Positions 47,401-58,039 of a DNA stretch of 64,000 bases are shown piece after piece. Under the pieces are notes generated by a model. It made no database searches. It saw only the letters and a program-made list of their open reading frames with translations, and was not told where the DNA came from. The translations under genes and the position numbers were made by a program. The stretch spans positions 1,178,001-1,242,000 of the forward strand of contig OZ218952.1 of assembly GCA_965112735.1 (NCBI GenBank), written 5' to 3'. Every line of letters begins with the position of its first letter. Position 1 is the stretch's first letter. This DNA is from Phaeosaccion multiseriatum. Its lineage: Eukaryota > Ochrophyta, other classes.

Positions 47401-50400
47401 AAGGTTGTACAGCCCAAACAGCTCCATACTCTGCTCAGACAGAGGGAGGGGGAGGGAGGGGGGGGGGAGGGGAGAGGAGAGGAGAGCGGGAGAGTGGGAG
47501 AGCGGGAGAGGAGGGGAGGGGGGGGGGGTAAAGGGAGAGAAAGAGAGAGAGGGAGAGAGAGGGTGACATGCGGAGAGAGGCAATTAGAAGGAGGAAGAGG
47601 GAGAGGAGGAGGTACACCGCAGTACCAGCACCGCCCGACCCGAGTCAGCGTAAACGCAAACATACACTCACACTCCAACTCAAACTCCGTACCCACCTTG
47701 AGCACCGACATGCTCTTGACAAAGTCGAACTTGGCCCTGCTCTCCAGGGCGGCGCTGTGGTCTCTGATCCGCTCGAACTCTTTGTGAGACACCACGGCGA
47801 GCTGTGGGTAGGAAGGGAGGAAGGTAGGAAGGTAGGAAGGAAGGAAGGAAGGAAGGAAGGAAGGAAGGAAGGAAGGAAGGAAGGAGGGAAGGAAGGAAGG
47901 AAGGAAGGAAGGAAGGAAGGAAGGAAGGAAGGAAGGAAGGAAGGAAGGAAGGAAGGAAGGAAGAAAGGGTATCGTATCAGTGCTGTCACAAGTGCGATTT
48001 GCACAGGGAGAGATGCAGAACACCTCTCGTCTCCGTCTCATCCGAATACCCAATATCCAATACCCAATACACACTACATTTCCCGACTCGCTACCTGGAA
48101 GCTCGTCACCCATGCCACCCACTGCTATCCACTGCCGTCCACTGCCGTCCACTGCCATCCACTGCCATCCACTGCCATCCACTGCCACCCCTGATTGTCT
48201 ACCTGGCAGTCTGTGACGGCAATGACGGACGTCTTGCGAATGCTTACCCCCTCCAGAACCCCGTGCCCGAAGAAGTCGCCGGGGCGGAGGTCCATCTGTG
48301 GGATGGAAGTGGAAGGAGGAGGAGGAGGAGGAGGAGGAGGAGGAGGAGGAGGAGGAGGAGGAGAAGAGGGAAGAGGGAAGAGGGTGCATATATGGCAGTG
48401 GACGAGGAGGGGAAAGGGGAGAAGAGAGTTGGATGGCAGTGGGGAGAAGGGGGGAGGCAAGCGGACGCCTCTTCGTGGAGACATTTTATGGAGGCTTATT
48501 ATGGAGGCATCACCGTTGCTTCGTGGCTTCGTCGCTCACTTTAGAGGTAATGTCAATGCATAATGTTGACGTACCACCAATCCATCCACTTACCCACCCA
48601 CCCTCCCACCCCCCCACTCACTCACCCCCCCACTCACTCACTCACTCACCCACCCACCCGCACCCACCCACCCACCCACCCACCCACCCACCTCACCCAC
48701 CCATCCACCTCACCCACCTCACCCACCTCACCCACGCACTCACTCACTCACTCACTCACTCACTCACTCACTCACTCACTCACTCACTCACTCACTCACT
48801 CACTCACTCACTCACTCACTCACTCACTCACTCACCCTACCTGATAAGTGTGTGATATCTTGCCGCTGCTGGGATCGACACACTTGGCCAATACTCTCAC
48901 CATACCCTTGAGGATAAAGTAGGCCTGTGTGCCGCTGCTGTCGGCTTCAAAGATCTTCTCCATACTCTTGGCCGCTCGGAAACCCATGTGGCGCAGCAGA
49001 TCCATCCACTGCCATCCACCTCATCGATTGGATGGGATGAATGTGCGTATATGGGTACAATAGGCGTAGATGAGTGGGTGTGCGTGTTCATGGGTGAGTG
49101 GGTGCATGTGTATGTGTATGTCTATGTGCGTGTGAGCGTGTGCAGGCAGTGAGTGGGTGTCCATCTTTGTGTGTATATGTGTCATGTGGGTATGTATTTG
49201 TTGGTGTGTGTGTGTGCGTGCGTGTACAGGGGTGCATGTGTATGTGTGTGGTGTAGGGTACGAGGGACCTACCCTACCCATATACCTCACCCACGACCTC
49301 CTCGAGCCTCTACCTGATTTTCCGGCCAGCCTTGCGCGTACTGCTTCCTCATTGCGTTATGCAAGCGAAACACCCCCGACAGAGCCGCTAACTGCCCTTC
49401 GCTCGAGCGGTCGTAGCCTTTCTTCAGATCAGCCACAATGGCCTCTGAGCAGGCGAACCGACCCAGTGGGAAGGGGGCGGGGAGAGGGAACAGAGGAGAG
49501 GAGAAGAGACAGATCCGAGGAGTAGAGTAGAGCAACGCAGAGTAGAGCGGAGCGGGAGGGTTGAGAAGAGACTACATCGACCTCCTCCCTCTCGCCCCTC
49601 CCCTCCCCTCCCCTCCCCTCCACCCCCCCCCCCCACCTTCGAGCGTTTGGATGGTCTCATCCCAATCGCAGACCTTGGCCTTGAGGGCAAGGTCCGTGAA
49701 GATTCGATCGTGCTCGGGAATGTTCTCGGGACGTTCCAAGAGCTCCTGCAACAGCACACCGTAACAGTCGCTCTGGAGGGCACCTGGGATGACGAAGGGG
49801 GGAGGGGGGGAGAGGGGTAGAAATGGAGGTGAAGGAATGAAATGGGGGAGACTGATAACCGAGCGAGAAGGTGCCGCTTCATCCTGTTGGTTCGTCAGTG
49901 CGCCCCGCCCGGCTTTCCGCACCTACGATCTTCTTGGCCAATGAGCGCAGCCGCTTGGTGGGCTTGCTCCCTGCCTCCCCCCCGAGCTGCAGAGACATTC
50001 TCCTCTTGCCGGGTGCCTCCTCCATATCCTCCCTCATGTAAGCGGTGTCGCCGACAGACACCAAGATGCCCTCGCGAGTGCGCTTACGCATGCGTAGTAG
50101 ATGGCCCACCACCTGAGAGAGGGAGTGAGGGAGGGAGGGAGGGAGGGAGGGAGGGAGGGAGGGAGGGAGGGAGGGAGGGAGGGAGGGAGGGAGGGAGGGA
50201 GGGAGGGAGGGAGGGAGGGAGGGAGGGAGGGAGGGAGGGAGGGAGGGAGGGAGGGAGGGAGGGAGGGAGGGAGGGAGGGAGGGAGGGAGGGAGGGAGGGA
50301 GGGAGGGAGGGAGGGAGGGAGGGAGGGAGGGAGGGAGGGAGGGAGGGAGGGAGGGAGGGAGGGAGGGAGGGAGGGAGGGAGGGAGGGAGGGAGGGAGGGA

Positions 50401-50701
50401 GGGAGGGAGGGAGGGAGGGAGGGAGGGAGAGAGGGAGGGAGGGCAGGTACGGTACAGTAGTCAGCGGCATGAAGGGCGAAGAGGCCCAGGAGAGCACATA
50501 CACCCACACACAAACGCACACACACATACACATATAGTGCAGCGTAGTTTGAGTGTGAGTTGAGCACACGTACCTTGTGCAAGTTGGTCATTCCGCCCTT
50601 GACGACTGCGTGGTGCTCATTCATCGTGAACATCTGTAAGTTCAGGCGCAGGTGGGCGTGTGTATGGATGGATAGATAGACAGATAGATAGACAGACAGA
50701 C

Positions 50702-50733
<32 letters not shown>

Positions 50734-50835
50734 TGATAGATAGATAGATAGATAGATTGATAGATACATCGATAGATAGATGGATGGATAGATAGATGGA
50801 TGGATGGATGGATAGATAGATAGATAGATAGATAC

Positions 50836-50884
<49 letters not shown>

Positions 50885-50885
50885 C

Positions 50886-50924
<39 letters not shown>

Positions 50925-51005
50925 CAGATAGATACATACATCGTTAGATAGATAGATAGACAGATAGATAGATAGACAGACAGACAGATAGATAGATAGA
51001 CAGAC

Positions 51006-51039
<34 letters not shown>

Positions 51040-51134
51040 GCAAAAAGATGGGTAGATGGATAGATAGATCCATCGTTAGATAGATCGATAGATGGATGGA
51101 TGGATGGATGGATGGATAGATAGATGAATGGATG

Positions 51135-51208
<74 letters not shown>

Positions 51209-51546
51209 CAGATAGATAGATAGCTAGATAGATGGATAGATAGATAGAGTGTGATCCGAAGAGAGTTGAGCACGGGTTGAGTTGTGGGACTTGGGTTGGG
51301 TCGGGGAGTGGAGGACTTGGGTATCGAGTTGGGGTGAAGATGGTGATGAGGTCGAGCGACGGATCGGAATCTGTCCTCTCTCCTTGTCCCCCCCCCCCTT
51401 TCTTTCTCTCTCCTTCTCCCTCTCCCCTTCTCCCTCTCTGTCTTACATCCTCCTGCTGCAAGCTCGCTTGTATCCGGCGCGAGGCGGCGTGCTCCAAGAG
51501 CGCGGCACGGACTTTCAAGGGGGCACATGGGCACGGAGGGAGAGAC

Positions 51547-51596
<50 letters not shown>

Positions 51597-53166
51597 AGTA
51601 GAGGCATTCATCGGCGGGGACGCGCGGGAAGGGAGGGAGGGTGGGCAGAGCGTCAGGAGGGACGGAGCGCAAGGAAGGTCAGGGCTCTGCTGCGAGTATC
51701 CGACCTCAGATGCTTGACCCTATACCGACTAAACCAAGCTGGAACGGAAACTGGCACTCACTCACCTGAGGAGAGGTACAAGTTGAAGGTCCTCCTCGAC
51801 AGACTGAGACACACCACGTCGGTTTCCGCCATGACGCTCGCTGTGCGCCGGCACTGCTCCACCAGAGCCACCTGGTACAAGGAGGGAGGGAGGGAGGGAG
51901 GGAGGGAGGGAGGGAGGGAGGAGGGAGGGAGGGAGGGAGGGAGGGAGGGAGGGAGGGAGGGAGGGAGGGAGGGAGGGAGGGAGGGAGGGAGGGAGGGAGG
52001 GAGGGAGGGAGGGAGGGAGGGAGGGAGGGAGGGAGGGAGGGAGGGAGGGAGGGAGGGAGGGAGGGAGGGAGGGAGGGAGCGTTCGTTTTCCATCGTCCCT
52101 CCCCTCTTCTGTGAGTTGCAATTGACGGCCATCAATCTCTCCTCTGCTCTCTGATGCCTGCCATTGGCCGCCATCCGTCGCTCGTCCCTTTCTCTCCTCT
52201 CGGATGCCATTGACTGCCATCTATCCATCCCTCTCTCTCACCTCCCCAAAGTAGTCCATGTCCCTCAACTTGGCCACCTCCACACGTGCGTTAGGCTTAG
52301 CTGGGTCCTGGCCCTTCATGGTGACTGAGCACACCCCCTCCTTGATGATGTAGAACGTATTGCCGGGTTTGTCCTGCTCGCAGATGTACGTCCCTGAAGG
52401 GGGAGGGGGAGGGAGGAAGGTAAGCGTAGTACCGCCTCCCGCCTCCCTCCCCTTTGCTTCGATCGCATGGTTGCACCATAAGTCTGTGTCTGTGTGTGTG
52501 CGTATGAGCGCGTGCGTGCGTCCCCCACACACTCTGTCCTTACAGGTGTTTGAGGAGGGGCAGAGGAGAAAGGAAGGCACGTCGTCTTTCCTCTCTCTGC
52601 TTCCCTCCGTCCCTCTCCCCCCCCCCCCTCTCTCTCACCTGCCCTGAAGTGCATCATCATAAGCGACTGTGCCACCTTCAGCCTCTGATCCTGATTAAGC
52701 GGCGCAAACACGCTGACTCTATCAATGATGTCAAGAACCATCTTCTCGTCCTCAACGCTCTGTGCAGTTTCGGGTCCGAAAAGGAGGGCACGGGAGAAAG
52801 CGGCGAGTAGAAAGAGGCCACAGCAGGCGGAGATGAAGTTAGGGGTAGGGACATTTGGTTGGAGTGAGTAGTCAAGAAGGAGCGACCGTACACAGCGATG
52901 ATGCCTCCCAAAGCCTCTGTCTGAGTCATTCGGTTGTAAGCAGTCGAATCGATACACAGATCAAAGGTCGAGTGGATACAAGACAGAAGGCCGTGTCTGT
53001 TATTTCATGGCGGTGCTTGCTCCGACTCCATACGTGCCTCCTGCTGGGAGCCTCCGAAGCCGTCGTCGCTCGCAAGGCTGGAGGCAACTGTCGAGTCGTC
53101 GGGTGCAGAGCGATTCTGATTTTGGGTAGAGCCGGTCGCTCCCCACCTTGGTAAGTGAGTGAGTGA

Positions 53167-53203
<37 letters not shown>

Positions 53204-54781
53204 AGAGAGAGGACAGACGGCGACTACAGGGTTGAGCATACGCCGACAGCAAGGACAAGCTCTACCCACTCACGCTCCCACCAACACACGCACGCACCCA
53301 ACAACCACCCACACCCACCCACGCACCCACCGGAAAGTGTGACCGTTGATGCCACCGGTCCCCTCCCGGTTCTTGTCGGAAAAGTCCATAAACTTGTTAT
53401 CCGCCAACCAACACAGCTGGACCCCCCCCTCATGCCCCTGTCCACGGGCCGCATAGTAGGACTTGAGATGTGTCTCGTGCGACACAACGGCGTGGTCGCC
53501 AAAGTAACCGCCCTTTCCCAGTGTCTCCACGAGTTCCCAGTCGCTTGGACAGGGCACGACGATACTTGTGCTGTCGGTAGTGTCGGGGGCGGTGGTGAGC
53601 GTTGTGGTGCTTGTGCTGATGTTGTTGTTGTCGTTGTCGATGGGGGGGGCTATGTCGATGGTGGTGGTGGTGGTGGTTGCTGAGGTGGTGACACTGCCGG
53701 GGTGGCTGTGGTAGCGCACCACTTGCACACTTCCGGAGACAACCACGTAGAATTTGTCACCTTGGGGGGGGGGCAAGGAGGGAGAGAAGTGGAGAGAGAG
53801 GGGGCAAGGCTGATGACCAGGGAATGACGGACTGGGGAACGAGGCTGTTGGCAGGAAGTGGTGTCAAGAGCGAGGGGCTGGGACAGCGAGGCAGGGTAGA
53901 AGCTCGGGAGGGTCGTCTACAGCAGTCCGAGAGAGACGCGCTGCTCCACCAAGCAGGGTTTGTCTTGCGTCTCCCCTTTCTCCCCCACTCTGTCCACACA
54001 CCAACGCAGAGGAGCAAATAGAGAGAAAGGTGCGGCTCACTGACCTGGTCCATTCTGACGCGCAATCTCCGCTCCAGCTTCATACGTTCGATAGTCAAAG
54101 GCGTCGATCAGATCGGCCACATCCGCATCACTCAGATTGTCTGCGTGGGACGGACACGAGGGATGGAGAGGGTTATATTCTGTCGATCAGCCTTTAACTG
54201 TACTCATCAGCCTTGCCCGGCTCAGCGCACCCCAACCCTTTTCGCTTTTCCTCACGCTCTCTCCCCCCCAGCCAGCACTCGACTGATCCCTCCTCTGCCT
54301 CGAATAGATGCCTTTTACTTGCAATGCATGACTTACGAAAGTAGGGGAGAGAGAGTACGACTTTTCTGATGACGGCTACCCTGTTGTTCTCTTCCTCTCT
54401 CAGTTGCTGCTTCACCCTCTCCTTTGCATCCAGCTCGAGACCTTGATTCTGCTTGCGCGAGAATAAGCGGATGGTGGCAATCTCCTGCAGCAGAGCATTG
54501 GAGCTTATTTGGGTGGCCACCTGGTCTTCCCTATCTGCCCTCTGCGGTCGTCCCGTCGCTTCTGCAAGTCCTATTTCTGCGTCACCTTCGTTCTGCTGCT
54601 GCTGCTGTTGCTGCTGTTGCCTTTTCTCCCTTCCCTTTCCCCCCTTCCCTCCACGCTGCTGCTTCTTCATCGCCCTGGGCGCCATTCCCCCTCCCAGAAG
54701 GGGTGGTAGCATAAGACCATCATCAAACGGAAAGCCCTCCTCGCCAGCCATCTGCGACAGCTGCGGGGGGCTGAGCAACAT
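44489..54781 (-). CDS. Protein with four cyclic-nucleotide-binding domains
   Basis: Exons: 54781-54337, 54140-54045, 53760-53331, probably 53146-53034 and one starting 52916, then 52759-52639, 52393-52242, 51871-51766, 51511-51447, 50633-50574, 50112-49923, 49783-49637, 49444-49314, 49008-48841, 48295-48203, 47801-47697, 47430-47310, 47052-46795, 46611-46548, 46389-46278, 46067-45978 and 45868-44489. All joins from 52759 on close in phase. Four cNMP modules: (1) GDKFYVVVSGSV with GGYFGDHAVVS; (2) NTFYIIKEGVCSV with DYFGEVALVEQCRRTASV; (3) QAYFILKGMVRVL with DFFGHGVLEG; (4) RGLYIILSGSAEV with EYFGESGIVS. Only module 2 keeps the Glu and the R-[T/S]-A of a canonical phosphate-binding cassette. 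There is no kinase or channel domain. The C-terminal exon is low complexity (poly-Gly, Ser) with a basic end. Probably a cAMP/cGMP-responsive regulator, perhaps flagellar. Its start is 153 bp from Rre1. Confidence 0.85.
47811..47966 (-). repeat. (GGAA)n satellite abutting a 3' splice site
   Basis: On the gene strand this is TTCC repeats running into CCCACAG at 47802. It fills most of a 401-bp intron. Confidence 0.85.
48118..48188 (-). repeat. 12-bp CACTGCCATCCA minisatellite
   Basis: About six head-to-tail copies with single-base variants lie in an intron of the four-cNMP gene. The same word occurs singly at many other sites in the window. Confidence 0.85.
48596..48838 (-). repeat. (CACC/CACT)n satellite next to a splice donor
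   Basis: CACC and CACT repeats fill the intron immediately after the donor of exon 49008-48841. Confidence 0.85.
50119..50446 (-). repeat. (GGGA)n satellite, about 320 bp, abutting a 3' splice site
   Basis: On the gene strand it is TCCC repeats that end in CTCTCTCAG at 50113, serving as an extreme polypyrimidine tract. Confidence 0.9.
50663..51250 (-). repeat. (GATA)n satellite, about 590 bp, in an intron
   Basis: GATA repeats with GACA and GGAT variants lie between exons 51511-51447 and 50633-50574. Confidence 0.9.
51691..51742 (-). other. tRNA-like box A/box B module without anticodon arm
   Basis: The minus strand reads GGTTTAGTCGGTATAGGG, then AAGCATCTGAGGTCGGATAC. The D-arm and T-arm similarity is fair but only about ten bases separate them, so no full cloverleaf forms. 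It lies in an intron. Confidence 0.35.
51880..52080 (-). repeat. (GGGA)n satellite abutting a 3' splice site
   Basis: TCCC repeats on the gene strand end 8-9 bp before the TACCAG acceptor at 51872. Confidence 0.9.
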
Positions 54782-54934
54782 TGTGGCGTGTGTGTCCTAA
54801 CGACACTCTAATGGATCAAGACGGCCCATGCCCTCATTGGCCCTCCCACCCTCGATACAACAAATGAAACGTTGTGCCGTCGTCGGATCCTCATTATTGG
54901 GTTCAAAAACACACAGACTAAAAACAAGGCTAAC
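54782..54934. promoter_or_regulatory. Divergent promoter region, four-cNMP gene / Rre1
   Basis: Only 153 bp between ATGs, the tightest of the five divergent gaps. It has a reverse CCAAT (CATTGGCC, about 54836). Confidence 0.5.
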
Positions 54935-56552
54935 ATGCTGGACATGGACGAGGCGGGAGCTGGCTGGACGGGCGTAAGGAGGGGGGACGGTGCGGTCTCC
55001 GGACTCCGCTGGATTTGGCTGTGCCTGGCCTCTCTCGTGCTCCTCTCTCTCCTTCCAATTGGCCAGGCTTTCAGCAGCCTACTTGTGTCTACTACCCCTC
55101 CTCCGAGAGGAGGGCCGCTGCTGGCGCTGAGAGGAGACGAGCCCGTATCTAGTGCCGCTGCTACGCTGCGTAGACACGCTGCTTCTCTCGGTCGGAGGGG
55201 TCAAGCATCGGGGTTCCAAGGAGGTCCCGCTTCCCCCATGGTGGTGTCTCTCGGAAGGAGCTCGCATCCCAGCAGCGGTGGCACGGAGAGTAGAGCCGAG
55301 GTCGTCCTGGTGGACGACGAGGAGCCCTTACTCACCGCCGTCAGGGACTACTTGCGAGACTGCGGCTTCAGTGTGAAGGCCTTTGGCTCCGCGATCGAGG
55401 CGTGCACGTACCTGTATGAGGTGAGGGAGAGAGTGCGGATGTTGTTCGGAGTGGGATGGGCGGAGAGCGAGAGACAGAAAAGGAGACATGGGAGGCTGAT
55501 GAAGGGAAGAAGCAGTGCTGAAGCGCCGTGCTCTCCCTCTCTCTTTTTTTCTCGATGCACAGGTTCCGTCCGCCACTGCCCCCCTTCCGGACGTGATTGT
55601 GTCCGACGTGACGATGCCAGTCATGGACGGCTACCACCTGCTGCGGCAAGTCAAGGAGATCCCCGCCGTGCGCAACACGCCCGTCATCTTCCTCACTGCT
55701 CGAGGCATGACGAGGGACCGTATTCGCGGCTACGAGGCGGGCGTCAACGCCTACCTACCCAAGCCCTTCGACCCCGACGAGCTCGTTTCCATCGTGCTCA
55801 ACCTCGTGGCCAAGGTGAGGCAGGAGCGAGCCAAGGAGACGGACATGCAGAAAGAGATGGACAAGGTGAAGGAGCAGAGCGCCGCCACGGCTGTGGTGGC
55901 CAAGAGCAGCGCCGCAGACGGAGCTGCCACTACCGCTGCCGCTACCTCGACCCCCCCCAGAAAGAAGAAGAGCAGCAAGAGTCGCAGCAAAGCGCGCTCC
56001 GAACAAGGTGGCGAAGCAGCAGCGGTACCATCACCAGCACCAGTACCAGCACCGTCAGCAGCAGCAGCGCCCGCACCAGCACCACGAGCACCAGTTGGCA
56101 GTACGGCAGCGGCCAAAGCGAGAGCTCCGGTCACGCCCCCCCCTCCCTTGACTCCGCGAGAAGCAGCGGTGCTCGAGCTTGTCTGCGAAGGTAAGAAGAA
56201 GAGCGATATGCAAATAGGCGCCTCCCCCTTTTCGCCTCCATCTATCCTCACCAACACTGTATGTATCTCTCCCTGTCCCACGTCCTTCTGCCTCTTTGAT
56301 GGATCGATCGATCGATCCATCGGTTGGTCTGGTCGGGTCGGGTTGGGTCGGGTTGGGTCTGGTTGGGTTGGGCCTACTCACCGCACACTCTGGACCCCCA
56401 AAGGCATGACCAACAGGGAGATTGGGGTGGAGCTCAAAGCGTCTCCCAGTGGAGTGGAGAAGCACGTCTCTAAACTCTTCGTCAAGACGGGCACGACGAA
56501 GAGGACCGACCTCGTGCGCTATGCCATCAGGCACGGCCTCGCCACCCCGTGA
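54935..56552 (+). CDS. rre1: Plastid-targeted Rre1/Ycf29-type response regulator
   Basis: Three exons (54935-55420, 55563-56190, 56404-56552) close in phase to 420 aa. A signal-anchor-like stretch (IWLCLASLVLLSLLPIGQA) is followed by Phe and a Ser/Arg-rich transit peptide. The receiver domain has VVLVDDEE, the phospho-acceptor Asp in VIVSDVTMPVMDG, the Thr in IFLTARGMTRDR and the Lys in AYLPKPFDPDELV. After an Ala/Pro-rich linker of about 110 residues comes a LuxR/NarL helix-turn-helix: LTPREAAVLELVCEG, MTNREIGVELK and VEKHVSKLFVKTGT. The whole most resembles cyanobacterial Rre1 and plastid Ycf29, the partner of Hik2/CSK-type redox kinases. Encoding it in the nucleus with an import leader implies gene transfer from the plastid. 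All phosphotransfer residues are intact. Confidence 0.9.
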
Positions 56553-57146
56553 CTGCTTGGGTTTGCTCCTGAATGGGGCTGTGTTGACGGGGATGGGTCG
56601 GCAGCGGTGCGGCCCCTCGACGGGGTGACTGCTGGCACTAGTGTGGTGAATGGGTTGGCAGCCTTGCTGAGAGGGACCGGCTGCGCAGCTGCCCACAGAG
56701 AGAGGCAAAGATGGGAGCATGGGTGGTCGGATACCAGTGCCCAGGGCCAAGACTCATTCATACACACAGCGCGCGTCGCTATGGTATTGGAAAGGTGTCC
56801 CTGTGTGAGTGCTCTGATGGCGCGGAGGGGGGCATGCGAAGCACGAGACACAAGACCACAAGACGGCCACCCGCTCGGCCCTCTGAGGCAGACAGAAGGA
56901 GCCATGCACACGCAGACACACGGACGGACACGAGTTGCTCAGAGGGGGCCCTCCCATCCATTGGGGTCTTGGTGGTGTTGCGCTTTGCGGCGAGACGGGC
57001 GGCCCTTTCTGGCAGGCCTGGAGAGACATTGGCCTACCCGTGGGCGGAACAAAGCAAAACGCAAGCGGGGGGGAAGAGTCAGCAACAGCAGGCCAGACCC
57101 ATCAAACGGGGTCTGCCTGCCCAACCAAGAGACCCGAGACAATGAT

Positions 57147-57183
<37 letters not shown>

Positions 57184-58039
57184 TTTCTTCATATTTAGAA
57201 TGGGCGCACACGCCACACACGGTGCTGAAGTTCTTACACGGGGGCCGCGACCGCTGAACAGAGAAGGCAGAGCCAGTCAACCAGCAGCCACCTTGAGCTT
57301 CAGTCCCTGCCTACTTTCGTTTCTGAAATCATGGACACGTTATATTCCACGTTGAATCAAAGAGCCTTTACTCGACCATTGCACCACCCCGATGAGGCCG
57401 TGCCTTCGATCCTGAAGCAAACGTGGTCATCACCTGTGCCCCGTTAAAAGCACAAAGTCACCACCAAGTTATGTACGAAATGCGCACCGCCTCCTGCGGC
57501 TATCTGCTGCTGTTGCTAGACTAGGCTCCACCGCCGCCTGTGAGAAGGTAGAAGGACAACAGGGGAAGGGCAGAGAGACAAGACAGACCAGTTGGAGATT
57601 CGGTGAGCGGCGAAGCGACTAAAGATGGCTCAGAGTCTCGGGGAACATGGGGCAAAATAGAGAATAGGGCCTCTTGTGTCCATCGTGAATGCCCGTTACA
57701 GAATGCCGCACTGGAGAGGAGGCTCTTCTGTCGCGGTCATGGGGGCGCCGCGAGAACAAAAGTCTCATCGTGTGCCTCGCATGCATGCTCCCCACCCACG
57801 CCTCGGCAAGTAGAGGCCCCTCGCAAGAGAGAGGAATACCCTCGTCTTATCTGTCTGGCCAGGCTGTCTAGCTCTTTGCCTGCCCTTTGGTGATTCACGC
57901 CGCGCAGCGTGAGGCCCGACCCGTCTCCCCATCGCACTGCAAGGGCACCACATACGCTCGCTCGCCTTGTGAGGCGGGACTCTCCCTCTCCCCAAACTTC
58001 ACGCTCTGCTCTCTCAGTGCCTCCCACAAAGCACTCACT
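56553..58039. other. Intergenic region without recognisable gene
   Basis: About 1.5 kb between Rre1 and P1. It contains a (GA)n run at 57151-57182. Overlapping short frames on both strands show no domain or phase-consistent splice chain. Confidence 0.5.

Noticed and set aside
47352-48389. 345-codon minus-strand frame with FLPSFLPS repeats
   Set aside because: Read-through of a (TTCC)n intron between real exons of the four-cNMP gene.
50119-50446. Regular repeat array considered as CRISPR
   Set aside because: Uniform tetranucleotides without unique spacers in a eukaryotic intron.
50034-51611. Long open frame (525 codons) of PPSL and YLSI repeats on the minus strand
   Set aside because: It is the translation of (GGGA)n and (GATA)n intron satellites; phase-consistent exons of the four-cNMP gene cut across it.
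51691-51742. Functional tRNA gene
   Set aside because: D- and T-arm-like words are too close; no anticodon arm or paired acceptor stem can be drawn.
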